Shown: piece after piece, positions 24,948 through 35,617 of the stretch
Layout: each line of letters opens with the position of its first letter
Position numbering within the stretch: the stretch's first letter is position 1
Origin: Apophysomyces variabilis
Lineage: Eukaryota; Mucoromycota; Mucoromycetes; Mucorales; Mucoraceae
Assembly: GCA_002749535.1 (NCBI GenBank)
Contig: MZZL01000125.1
Location: 51,829-115,828, forward strand
DNA length: 64,000 nt
Direction of reading: 5' to 3'
Notes under the pieces: model-generated
Seen by the model: the letters and a program-made list of their open reading frames with translations, nothing else
What the model was told of the DNA's origin: nothing
The model's database searches: none
Position numbers and translations under genes: made by a program

Positions 24948-27007
24948 ATGCTGCCTATAATCTCGATATTTATGCTATCACTTTTATTCCGCCATGCCGC
25001 GGCGCTCTTTATTAATGCACCTAATACTAGTAGGCAGAAAAGCAATGATCTCAACCAGTTTAGGAAGTTAGCTAACCGCATAGCAGCGTATACAGACACC
25101 CTCACATGTCCTGATTTCAGCTACAGATGCCCATCCTGTCCCGCAGGACAAGCTTGCGCTTACCCTAACAGTGGAGGTTGCGACATGGCCGGTATCCCCG
25201 TGTGCCAAGCATTCGATTGTGCAGGCATTGTGTGTTTAACGGAAGCATTACCATGGTAACGTATCAATCAACGCATCTTGCATATTCAAAAACAAAATAC
25301 ATTAGCCCTGAAGAATGTCCATTCAGCTGCGAATATCATGGCAGCCCTTGCTGCCCTTTCGCCGGAAGCCCCACATGCAAGACCCCTTGTCCAACCCAAA
25401 ACTGCACGGTCATACCTTGTCCTGATGATTGCCCCAACGATTGTTTCTATCCCGATGCAGACTACTGTTGTCCGAAAAGCGTGCCGCCCGTATGTAAAGC
25501 AAGTCAAACCACAAATAACACGACCAACAGCTCAACACCACCTGCGAATAAGAAGAGAAGACATCCTGAAGTCCATTCTGAATCCGAGGTACTAATATTT
25601 TTTACTTTCTTGTTCCATTTCTCTCTTTTTCCTCTCTCTAGTATATTTGATGGACTGATACGCCTTGACCACAGTTTTTCCAGGAGCACAACCTTCGACA
25701 CCGTCGGACACGCCTACATTACAAACCACACGTTTTCCCCGTCAAGGCACAGGGTTCCCGTCCGAATTCAATCGAAGGCTGTGATGAATACTGTGCACCA
25801 CTTCCAGCTCCTCCTCCACAAGCCCACTGTCGAATTGTCCATGAAGCGGATAAGTGTTGCCCAAGGTTAGTATGTGAGGAAGAACCGTTACCTTTGCGAG
25901 CACCAGGACACACGCGTTCGGATCAAGTATCTTCCATACCAAGCATCACCACGACAACCACGACCACTACTACCACTGCTACAACCACTACTACAGCAAC
26001 AACTGTCAGTATCACCACTACTACCACGACCACAACTGCGTCTACGTCGATCACTGTCACTACGACGAGCAAATCGATCCTGTGTGCTGATATGATAATT
26101 CCTTGGTAAGACAAACAATTTGGCTACATATCTATTTGTTTTCATGTTATCAGCGGGGAAGAAATTCAAAATTAAACATAACCTTTTCTTTTTCAAAAAA
26201 AAATACTAAGCCCTGCAAGTTGCCCGGACAATTGTGCTTATCCTTCAGATGTACCTTGTCCCCATTTACACACGCCCACCTGCAGCAGCGGGTCCAGCGC
26301 CACCTCTACGAAAATGGGTGGTCTAACCACGTTACCACTTCAACTTTTTCCTTTCGATAACCCCTGGAATGATATGGATCAGTTGATGTCGTCTATGATG
26401 GGTAGCTTGGGTAGCGTTGGCTGGCCGCCAAAGATGAATAGGCCAATGCCTACAGATCCACCAGCAGCTTTAAACTGTCCATCCGTTACTTACGACTGGT
26501 AAGAACCAAGGCAAAGCAACAAAAAAATGTGCACCAGAAGTGAACAGCAGTGTCTTCTTTTTCCTTCTAAAAGTCAATTGTCATAGCCCTGAAGAATGCC
26601 CTGAAAATTGTATCCGTCCTAATATCCCTTGTCCGATGGCTGTCCGTCCTCAATGCCCAGCAAGGTAAGACAAACCGATTTGAATGCACTCTCTTTTATA
26701 TTTCTTTATTTCACTCTTCTCGTATTGCTTATGCTTCTTTTTTGTCCTCTTCATTTGCAGCACGAGCGGAGTGGTTCCTACGGCTACGTCTCCGAACATT
26801 GCTCCTGTCGGTGTCCCTTCGTCTGGTGGTGATAAGTGTGCCCTCCTTGGGCTGAAACGTCGTAGCACAGAGCTGATCCAGCTGGATGTGCCAACCTGCG
26901 GAGAAGAAAAATGTCCTGAACAAGTCTGTGCAGCTGGATGTCCCAATTGCTGTCTTTATCAAATAGAAGGAGAGTGTTGTTCGCGCTCAGTTTGTATTTC
27001 GGATTAG
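24948..27007 (+). CDS. Large modular secreted Cys-rich protein 3 of cluster
   Basis: Six exons (24948-25255, 25306-25588, 25684-26105, 26211-26498, 26587-26664, 26761-27007) keep frame for 541 aa. Order: signal peptide (1 to about 20); module A with CPSCPAGQAC and YPNSGGC; module B CPEECPFSCEYHG with PCCPFAG; a Cys-rich extension (CPDDCPNDC, DYCCP); an Asn/Thr linker; a VWC-like patch (EADKCCPRLVC, about residue 260); a Thr-rich mucin-like run (about 286-325); CPASCPDNCAYP; a Met/Pro spacer; CPEECPENC; and a C-terminal CPNCCLY...GECCSRSVC knot. Introns 1, 3 and 4 each split a Cys codon TG|C just before a CPxxCPxxC block, suggesting growth by exon duplication. Expected to be secreted and O-glycosylated. 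Function unknown. Confidence 0.78.
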
Positions 27008-27259
27008 GGAAGCCAGCAAGAGAGAAAAAAAAGGATATTAGATAGAAAAAATGTCTGTGTATTCATTTCTATCTTATTCACTCAAGTTAAATATATGTAA
27101 TTTGAATAATGAGAATTATAAGCTTCCAACTGTAGATCTCTTTTATCTTTTCTACTCTAATTTTTAAATGCCCGCTTTACTAGGCATGTGACAACCACTT
27201 CTTGAGGTGGCAATACGTGGCCTCCTGTAGCCCTTGTTTCCTTAACGTTTATCTTTGCA

Positions 27260-28077
27260 ATGCCAACCTCATCGCTTTGGCAATTCCTGAGGCCCCATCA
27301 ACAGATAGCCTTGGTATTTTATCCACTCACGGTCATCGTCTCGTTTCTGTACGCCGGCCTCTGTGAACCGCCAGAAACCTATTTCAGTAATAAACGTAAT
27401 ATCTTCAATGTCTATTTCGTCAAGATCGGCTGGTTCTGGGTCACTGTCATTTACTTGGCATATCTTCTGTTCAACCATACGAATGAACGTCGTCGAATGC
27501 AAGGTATAGTACGGTATGCATTCGTCACTCTCTACTGGTACGCCATGACCCAATGGCTACTCGGACCAAGTTTCATCGATCGCGTGTTCGTTGCCACAGG
27601 TGGGCATTGTCGAGCAGAACAGGGCATGGTAGTCAATGGTGTGTTTGCTCAGCAAGCTTGTCGAAAAGCGGGCGGACGATGGGCAGGTGGCCACGATGTC
27701 TCAGGCCATTGCGTCTTGCTCATTCATAGCAGTTTGTTCTTATGGGAGGAGATCAGTTGGTTGTATTACTCCATCCCAGCTTTTCAACGACATAAGCAAG
27801 AAGGAGGATGGGCTTGGCGATCATTACTTGCTGTATTTGGAGTACTGATTCTGTCTTGGTGGATGTTGGTCATGACCAGCGTTTATTTCCATGGGCATCA
27901 TGAACTCATCTCTGGATGTTTCTTTGGCTTGCTTGGATGGGCAATCTTGGTACGTATCTTGTTTTGCATCGGAGATACGGTGGATTGATATCTTTTCTTC
28001 TTTTTTGCTTTGTTCATTAGTATCTTGGTTTGTTCCCGAAACTTCCATTAGCAAGTCTGCCGCCAGTATCACTTTAG
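27260..28077 (+). CDS. FIT-family ER lipid-droplet protein (Scs3/Yft2-like)
   Basis: Two exons, 27260-27949 and 28021-28077 (intron GTACGT...ATTAG, 71 nt), 248 aa. Polytopic membrane protein with about six hydrophobic segments. FIT proteins act in the ER membrane in fatty acyl-CoA diphosphatase chemistry and lipid-droplet budding. The two family histidines are visible in SGHCVLLIHSS and in FHGHHELISG. The C-terminus after splicing reads WAIL then YLGLFPKLPLASLP. Without the splice the protein would end in an intron-derived tail. Convergent with the TXNL1-like gene. Confidence 0.85.
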
Positions 28078-28333
28078 ATTCATATCACTTCACTTCTCCT
28101 GTTAGAAATTGCAAATAACTATTGTACTGTTTTATCGCATATAATACCGATCTTCATTTACAAAAATACCCAGGATCAAAAGGCATCTGAATGTAAAGTT
28201 TAACAGAGAGGCAATTATCAAGAAAGGCAACTTGATTGATTGTTCTTAAAGAAGCGATGCCGTTTAGATAATTTTCCGCCGTTTATTTTTCGTTCAGATT
28301 AAACAAAACTCGGCACTGATTTCGTCTTTGTCA

Positions 28334-29812
28334 TTACTCATCCTCGCCAATCTTTTTCAGATCGCCCATATTCGTAGTCTAAGATCATCCATTAGTTATA
28401 TCAATCCAATCTAGCATCTATCGCTTCTACCGTATTACCTCTGTGGATGAGCCGATAAAAATCAGCTGCTGGATTTGGGTAGTTTCTTCATCCTCTTGGT
28501 TACTTTCGACAAATAACTACATCCACCCAAGATCTTTAGAAACGAACAACTAGAGGCTCCAACCTGACTTACCACAAGGTTAACCACATTCTGGAATTTA
28601 ACAAATCTCAAATTAATAACAGCATCCTCATCAAAGTCGGAAGGCCCCAGTTCCAGCGTTTGTGTTTCCTGCACAGAGTCAGCATCATCGAATCCGAGGT
28701 TCCGTCGGTTGGCAAACAGTTTAATAGTTTTGGGCGCCTGACCTATATCAAGTGTTGGGATTAAAGCAAAGTAGAATCATGAATATACGCAACTGGCTCC
28801 ATCCAACTGTTACTTACTTAGGTTAGGCACCTTGATCTTCAAGGAATGAAGTTTGACAGCTATAAGCACCAGGGTAAATCAACTGTTAAGAAGGATGCTA
28901 TATATACTTGCGTTGGTTGAATGGCACAGAGATGATAAGCTGTTCGTCCACGTCACTCTCCAAATAGGACTCATCGTCTTTGAAGATATTTCTCACGTTG
29001 TGCTCCTCCTTCTGATTCAGTGCGTCCATTTGATTTGGCGTGATATGATCGGTGAGATCAGTCTAGATATAGATGTTACTTAAGCTTTCCACTTTTTTCT
29101 TCGTCTGATACGTCCTTACATGACCAGCTACACCGTAATTCTTCTTGCTCGAGCTAGCGCTTGCTCCTGCCGACCGATGCTGTTTGATCGTTGCTTCCAG
29201 CTCAGTTGGGTTCGCTCCTTTGACCTCACCAATCTTTTGACCACTCTTGTAAAACTGAAAGGTTGGCCTAAGTCAAAGAAGCTGGTGTCAATGCGCAAAT
29301 CAGTAGCCAAATGGACTAGTTAAATCTCTTTGTATACTTTACATGGCAGAGACACCACAGGTGGAAGATACATCCTGTTATTTTAAATCCGTGTATAAAA
29401 TTCGATAAATATGGTATTTCACTTATTCAGAACTTTACCTGAGCTTGATCCACGTCCACCTTTAGAGCGGTTAAGTAAGACAAGAATAATATAGTACGGA
29501 AGTAGGTGATATCGTGTGTAAGCGATATTCGAAGCTGATGAATTTCTGTATGCTCATGTTTATCTAACCTTTGCGAATTGTACGTCGGCATATTTTGAGG
29601 ATAGCTGTGCAAAAAGAGGAGCGATTACTTTGCAAGGGCCACTTTGAGATGTCACGTCTTTTAGTTTGTATGTACAAGAGGAAACAAAGCATAAGAGCGT
29701 ATATTTACCACCACGTAGCGAAGAAGTCGATAACCACTAGTCTATCAGCAGGAGCTGAAGAAAGTAGTTGTTGGAACTCGGTGATGTTCTGGATGACCTT
29801 GATATTCGCCAT
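28334..29812 (-). CDS. Thioredoxin-PITH domain protein (TXNL1-like)
   Basis: About nine or ten small exons give roughly 285 aa, close to TXNL1 (289). The thioredoxin fold comes first: [18 protein letters not shown] then CGPCKVIAP (redox WCGPC, its first Cys codon split by an intron), [13 protein letters not shown] with the cis-Pro. A linker of about 20 residues follows, then the PITH domain ([66 protein letters not shown]), ending [10 protein letters not shown]. The PITH domain docks the protein on the proteasome regulatory particle in studied homologues. Both redox cysteines are present. The start is the ATG at 29812, 118 bases from the start of divergent SSU72. Confidence 0.88.
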
Positions 29813-29930
29813 AGCTGAGTAAGAAAAAAGCAAAGGGTCAGCTCCTAAAGTTCAAAAGGGAAACTGTTTTCTGTCATTGACACACACTGTGACTTCTTGA
29901 ATAACCTTCATTTTTCCCTATCTTCCACTA
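29813..29930. promoter_or_regulatory. 118-bp divergent promoter, TXNL1-like / SSU72
   Basis: The whole space between two outward-facing start codons is 118 bases, so both genes must share control sequence or have promoters reaching into each other's leader. I see no TATA box. Confidence 0.6.
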
Positions 29931-30780
29931 ATGGTGAAATACGCCGTGATATGTGCTAGTAATCAAAACCGATCTATGGAAGCTCATAATGTGTTGAGGT
30001 AAACTTACCTACTCAGTCATTGCATGGCCTCTATTCACGCATTTTACACACATGGATCAGCAAAAAAGGCTATGATGTTTCATCGTATGGTACCGGCACC
30101 ATGGTGCGCCTACCAGGCCCAGCTATAGATAAACCCAATATTTATCCATTCGGCACGCCTTATGATAAAGTGTACCAGGAACTTAAGCAAAAAGACCCGC
30201 AGTTGTATGTATTAATAAGGATAGAACAGAGAAAACCGGACATTAACACAGAACGTGATAAAAGATACACACAAAACGGATTATTAACCATGCTGGATCG
30301 GAATCGTAAAGTTAAAGAAGCACCTCAACGATGGCAAGAATGCAATGATATGTATGATGTTATTATTACTTGTGAAGAACGATGCTTCGATGCAGTTGTG
30401 GAAGGTAAAAGAGAAAAGAAACACAACATGTCTTCCCTGGACTATATAACAAACATCTTGCTAAAAAAAATTCGAAAAGACCTTGCTAACCGAGCACAAC
30501 TGCGTAACCGAAGCACTCATGTGGTGAATGTGGAGATTAGAGACAATCATGAAGACGCCTTGCTGGGTGGCCGGGCCATCTTACAGCTGGTTCAAATGGT
30601 GACGCTATCTATATTTTCATTGTTTTCCGTATAGATAGCTGTATAACTTACACATTCTCTTTGGTTATTTTACAGATCGAGGCGTCGACAGACATTGATG
30701 CTGATATCAATGGCATCATTGAGGAATTTACAGAACGTCATGCATCATTTCCCATCCTTCATACAGTAGCCTACTTTTAG
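29931..30780 (+). CDS. SSU72: RNA polymerase II CTD phosphatase SSU72
   Basis: Four exons (29931-29998, 30061-30404, 30480-30598, 30676-30780), 211 aa. Cysteine-dependent Ser5-P phosphatase of the Pol II C-terminal domain, part of the cleavage and polyadenylation machinery in the nucleus. The active site is CASNQNRSMEAH near the N-terminus (CX5RS). SKKGYDVSSYGTGTMVRLPG, a CEERCFDAVVED block, and VHVVNVEIRDNHEDALLGG-like sequence (here THVVNVEIRDNHEDALLGG) follow, then the helix ending ASFPILHTVAYF. Introns 1 and 2 were placed by family continuity (LSKKGYD; VVEDLANR). Unspliced reading would insert unrelated residues. Intron 3 uses a GTGACG donor. Confidence 0.93.
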
Positions 30781-31179
30781 TTATCATTTTCTGTACGCCA
30801 TGTGTATGCAAATGCAGAATATCGCCGATCTTGAGGACTTGCAATGTGAGATTGATTGAATTTATGATTTCTGCTGCGTTTAAACGATCTTTGGCTTCAA
30901 AACGCGAAGATACAGAAGTGCCATTCATAATTCTTCAATAAGCTACTCCCTATATTGTCCTTCACTTATTCCTTGCACCATGATAATGTGACGAGCAGGG
31001 ACAGATCAAGTAAAAATTAATACGCACTGGCGAATAAGACGAATAACCTGGCGGGTTTGGACACAACGAGTATTATGAATTGTTTACTGTTAATCAAACC
31101 AATAAAGCTGTGGAAGACATTAAAAGTACTAATAGAGATAACCGACACCCATTCTTTTCATTTTGGTGCGGTTTATGAT

Positions 31180-31285
31180 ATGTACAGCAAAAAGAAAAGA
31201 AAAGAAATAGATGGGAGAAGATAAATGGAAAAAAAAAAGAAAAAAGAAAAAAGAAAAAGAAAGGGAAAAAGAAAAGGAAAAGAGG
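31180..31285. repeat. Purine-rich (A/G) tract
   Basis: About 100 bases of almost pure A/G on the plus strand, downstream of both SSU72 and the PHD gene (convergent 3' region, 30781-31429). Simple sequence; the long F-rich ORFs on the minus strand here are artefacts of it. Confidence 0.85.
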
Positions 31286-31429
31286 AATATAAGAACTGTT
31301 GTCCATTCAATATCATTTGGTCTTCCTCTTTTCTTCTTCTTTTGATGCAGATGGGATGAATGCATTTTTGTTTCATGAAAATGATGGAAAGAAAGTAGAA
31401 GAGGAAAAAGAGAGAACACGCTCTGTAAA

Positions 31430-33356
31430 CTAGTCTTTTGTCAATATCTTCATTAACGCATCCTCCCCTTTCATTTGCATCAATCTTTCAATCGCAAGAC
31501 ATTTCTGATATCGACGTTCATCAATCTGTACCTTGTTTGGCTGGGATGACATTTCCTCGTTCTAGATCAAAGCGGTAAGTACCGAATAATTTATAACTCC
31601 GAACACCAAAGCAGACATGATTTACCAAGGCTGCCCGCACAAGCATCCGTAAGCCTGCGTCTTCTGGATTGCTCAAATCGTTCTTAAGGTATTCAGCAAT
31701 GCTATTTTGGAAACCAGCTAATCCCTCGAGCCACTAAAGAGGATGGAAAAGTTAAAGACAAGCTATCAACAGGTCATTCAATGAGACTTACTTCTCTTGC
31801 TTCTTCCTCCGTCGCACTCTCTGGCACATTAGACCCAGTCTGCGCTTGTGAAGATCGTTCAGTAGAAGCACGATTAAGTGGTAATATAGTATCGTTGCTA
31901 CTTCTAAGTCTAAACGGCCGAACTATCAATGTTCTGCTATAAATGAGTAGCACTGTACCTTTTAGCATAGTCCATAAAATCAAGTTTAATAGCCTTGGCA
32001 GGCAATCTGTAGACCAATCCACCGTAAGAAAGTACTTTTTCCACGTTATCTTCATCGATCTCTTCTTCCGAAGTACTCTGAGTCCCCATGTCCTCGTCGG
32101 AGTCGTCACTAATGATCTCAATGTCGCCGTTATTGGCTGTGCAAGGGTACACAGAATCGATAATCAGTGGTTTTCTTTGTCGCCTTGTTAGTGGCTATGG
32201 CCAAATTTCATGAATGAAATGCTTTGCAGCCAGTAATAAACAAAAGCAAACTTACTAGAGCATGCTCAACATGATTAGGACACATCCATTTTCTAGCCAA
32301 ATTGGGAGGTGCAGCCATAGGTGGGTTCAGACAATCCATGTGCCAGTACAATGGACAATAATCACAAGAAATGATAGGTTTCGAGAGAGCTGTCTTTCTA
32401 CATCGGAAACACACAATAAACTTCCCGTTTTTGTCTTTTAGTTGATGATAGTCCGGTTCTTCAGGAAGACCATTCCGACTAAGATATAGAAAATAAGCCC
32501 ATAGGTCAGAAACCAAATCTTTCCTTTTGCTTTGAGCGGCAATGATACAGTACTTGTATTTTACAGATTTCACGGATGTCGAATCAACATATTCGCCCAT
32601 CCGATTCGTTGACACTGTATGACAGTTAAAGAAAATCATCTCTATCTTCCATTGTGCCGCTACTAACCTCCTTCAAAAAATGTACGGATGTCTTCTGGAA
32701 GTTGAAACGCTTTAGGATTTTTTTGAAGCAAGTTATCCATCAGTTTCTGAAATAGCCCTGGTGCTGATCTTGGCATTCCCTAATGTAAAATACAGTTAAC
32801 CACGCTCTGTACTTAATAGGATGCTTGTTTTAGAAATCTTACTGACCTGTTGTTGCTTATAGCTACATTCACGACAGAACCATTTATCTTTCAATTTCTC
32901 AACGTCAGCGACATCCATAGGTGGTTCAACGCAACTAAAATGAAAGGCCTTTGGACAGGCATCGCAGCACAAAAATCTTCCTGCTCCGCCACAAGCGTAG
33001 CAATAGTCGTTGTTCTATCGGAAAAACGAATATGACAAACAGGCTCAGCAACGATTTCTGGACTCAATCGGTCTTTAATAATACATTACCCTTCCTTCAT
33101 CCAAACCGTTCTCTAACTGAGATTTACGGCTTCCTGCGCCTTTCCGTCTCGCTAATGTATGACTAGGAAGCAAAGATTTAGTTTCGGACAGCAGATAGAT
33201 ATAAACGGAGGCTAGTCATCCTTACATATCCACGTCAAACGATTTTTGTTTCTTTAATAGATTACCATCGACCGTTGGAGAACGTGACCTAGAGGATGGC
33301 GTTCTTGGCTCTTGAGTGGGAGAACTAGACCTTGTCACACGGACAGATTCGTTCAT
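31430..33356 (-). CDS. Double PHD-finger chromatin protein, Rco1/PHF12-like
   Basis: Multi-exon minus-strand gene. N-terminus: MNESVRVTRSSSPTQEPRTP, Ser/Arg-rich. PHD1 (about 33020-32860): C4HC3 spacing in YCYACGG, LCCDACPKAFHFSCVEPPM and WFCRECS. PHD2 (about 32410-32260): CFRCRKTALS, SCDYCPLYWHMDCLNPPMA and KWMCPNH. An acidic patch (ISDDSDEDMGTQ) and a C-terminal helical region ending ALMKILTKD follow. Two PHD fingers with an intervening linker and WHxxCLxPP in the second is the arrangement of Rco1 / PHF12, the H3K36me-linked subunit of the Rpd3S deacetylase. GAATGTAAGT at about 33441 and TGCAG just before the ATG mark a likely 5'-UTR intron. Assignment to Rco1 rather than another PHD protein is inference. 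Confidence 0.78.
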
Positions 33357-34496
33357 CCTGCACGTTATATGTGTAAAACTGGTTCTAAAGCATAGATAGG
33401 GTCAAGTGAATAAAAAGCACCGAAAATTAATAAAGACTTACATTCTTTCAGCTTAATCCAAGAAAGAAGAAGATATAGACTTGGATCAATCTCAAGGATA
33501 ATGCAATAAGTGAAGATTCTCTTTCTTCTAGAAGTAGAAATGAAATCCTATTAGCCGTGATCATATCCTTGTTTTAATCCATTGATATCTAACATGTCTA
33601 CTAAAATGGTTTTGCTGGTTTGTTTATCTGCTGAACGATGCACGGCAGTGCCGTAATAAGGCGTTATGTTACAACAAGTAGAAATCACGACAAGGTTGAT
33701 TCGTTATGATTGCATCAGCTTGCTGTCCAATATATACTTAAACTAATGAATCACGCCCACCCACATGCGTATTCTCTTTTGCTCTCTCTAATATTACTCA
33801 TTGTTGGATAACTCACCTTTTCTTTTGCTACCGAAGTTTCTAAAATGAGGTTGAGGTAGGGTTCAGAAAAACTTAGCAGTCGAGAAATTTAGGAGAAGCG
33901 GAAAAAGGCAATTTTTCCAACCAAAAGGGAAAGAAAAGAAAGAGAGTGGAATTCAGTCTATTGGCTGGCTATCAAATGAAAACAGAAATAATAGAACAAA
34001 AACGCCTTACTTCGCTTCGCTTCCCTTTTGCTCTCCTTCTCCTCTCTTCTCTAACCAGTTCTATCGATAAATACGACAATACTACATCATACAGATAGTC
34101 GCGTCCTCTTCTCTTCGTTCGAAATAGACAACATGAGCCCATTTACTAACAATAAACTAATGTGAAACAAAACTAGCTTATACATTCCGCTATCTGATAC
34201 TTTTCGTTTAACACTATCTACTATGAACATATATTACTGAAAAAGAAATGATACTGTATTCTTTTTAAGATTTTACAAAGGAGATATAATATATGTATAG
34301 AAACGGAGTATGCAAGCAATGGAAAATGAGTTACTGAATACATATGTATATGCGCGTGTATACAGGTTATGGTAAACGGAAATATGAAACAGCTAATAAG
34401 CGTGAAGACAAACGGAAAGAAAAGAGAAGGATGAGGTTGGCATGATCATGTAGACTGTTCCTTTTCTTTGCTCTTGTCTCCTTTTTTCTTTGCTGT
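33357..34496. other. Spacer with 5' leader and promoter of the PHD gene
   Basis: 1.1 kb between tandem minus-strand genes. It contains the proposed 5'-UTR intron (about 33361-33440) and AT-rich DNA with no further ORF worth naming. The right part is the 3' UTR of the BRCT gene. Confidence 0.55.
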
Positions 34497-35423
34497 TCAT
34501 GTCCTTTTTTTAGACTGTCTGCTCCCCGCAGAACTTGATCCTGGGCTAAAAGACACCGTTTGCTCGCCATACCATATGTCCACCCTTTCTTCGCGTGCAA
34601 GTAAGGTATTCTTTGCCGTGGGATCCGGGTTTCTAGTTGGCGGCAACAAACGTTCCTTTTTCCGCTTCTCTTCTTCTACTTCTCTCGCTTTTCGAGCATT
34701 AGCAAGAATCATTGCAATTTTTTGTGAACGCTCCTGCTTTCGCTGGATCTGTTCTTCTTGCGTAGGTGATGTACGATCATCGTGAGAACTACGACGATGA
34801 TGATCATTGCTACCATTGCTTTTACTATTATTACTACTGCTACTATTATTGTGACCAAGACTTCGTTCTGGCACTGATCCTTGTGGCGATGTCACTGCTG
34901 TGGGAATACTTTCTTCATCGTCTGTTGATAGGAGTTCTTCTTGATCGATGCCGAACGGGTTATCGTCTACATGCACCGAAGATGGCATAAGGTCGCCGAT
35001 ACTCTGAGGTAAACACGTTTCTTCCATCCGACGTTCTTGTGTGTAACAGGCATCAATCCATGCAGAAGAAACGACATGCACATTATTTTCAATGACGCGT
35101 GCCATATAAGTTCTGACGCGCGGTTCCGCAGCTGGATCGACGCCGTGCACAACATGCGTCACGGAATTGTCAAAGGTCGCTTTTACCGTTGCTCCAAGAT
35201 CTAACGCACGCTGTGTAATGCGTTCAGCGTCGGTAACGATCTTGTCCACGAAGAGAGTAACTCCAACAAGGACATGTGGTTTATCCGGAACATGCTGTAA
35301 TTTCTGAGAAAGGATCGATACCAGCTGACGATGGGTCGATCGAGGTTTGGTCACGCGACGTCGTTGTCTTGAGGTTTTCGCTTTAAGTTGGAAAAGGTTT
35401 GGATCACTCGTACGAAACGTCAT
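34497..35423 (-). CDS. BRCT-domain protein
   Basis: Single long exon, 308 aa from the ATG at 35423 (MTFRTSDPNLFQ). The frame continues upstream only to a TTG, and a good acceptor (CACACAG) sits at 35437-35443, so an upstream exon is possible. Residues about 50-145 form one BRCT domain: LVGVTLFVDKIVTDAERI, LGATVKATFDNSVTHVVHG, NVHVVSSAWIDACYTQERRMEE with the conserved Trp. The rest is low complexity: acidic patch, Ser/Asn run, then a charged helix (EEQIQRKQERSQKIAMILANARKAREVEEEKRK; only part is motif-like) and a basic tail SRQSKKRT resembling a nuclear localisation signal. BRCT proteins bind phosphopeptides in DNA-damage or replication control. I cannot name an orthologue. Confidence 0.75.
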   Translation of the reverse strand: MTFRTSDPNLFQLKAKTSRQRRRVTKPRSTHRQLVSILSQKLQHVPDKPHVLVGVTLFVDKIVTDAERITQRALDLGATVKATFDNSVTHVVHGVDPAAEPRVRTYMARVIENNVHVVSSAWIDACYTQERRMEETCLPQSIGDLMPSSVHVDDNPFGIDQEELLSTDDEESIPTAVTSPQGSVPERSLGHNNSSSSNNSKSNGSNDHHRRSSHDDRTSPTQEEQIQRKQERSQKIAMILANARKAREVEEEKRKKERLLPPTRNPDPTAKNTLLAREERVDIWYGEQTVSFSPGSSSAGSRQSKKRT

Positions 35424-35617
35424 TGCATGAGCATTATCTGTGTGTGAGAAAAGCAAAAAGGGAAAAGAATAAGAGCAGCTCGCTGTGGGCTGAGATTCTC
35501 AGTGTCCTTATGTTACACGTCACATCATATCAAATCAATAGGTATAAGCATGTCTTTGCTAATTAAAGAAGCTCAAAACGAAAAGAGAAAAAGCTTCTAG
35601 GATATATGATTATCTAA

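Noticed and set aside
25888..26196. Minus-strand Ser/Gly- and Val-rich ORFs opposite the Thr run
   Set aside because: Shadows of the ACC/ACT repeat coding for Thr on the plus strand.
31094..31419. Phe/Ser-rich minus-strand ORFs
   Set aside because: Translation of a purine-rich simple tract in the 3' region; no protein features beyond low complexity.
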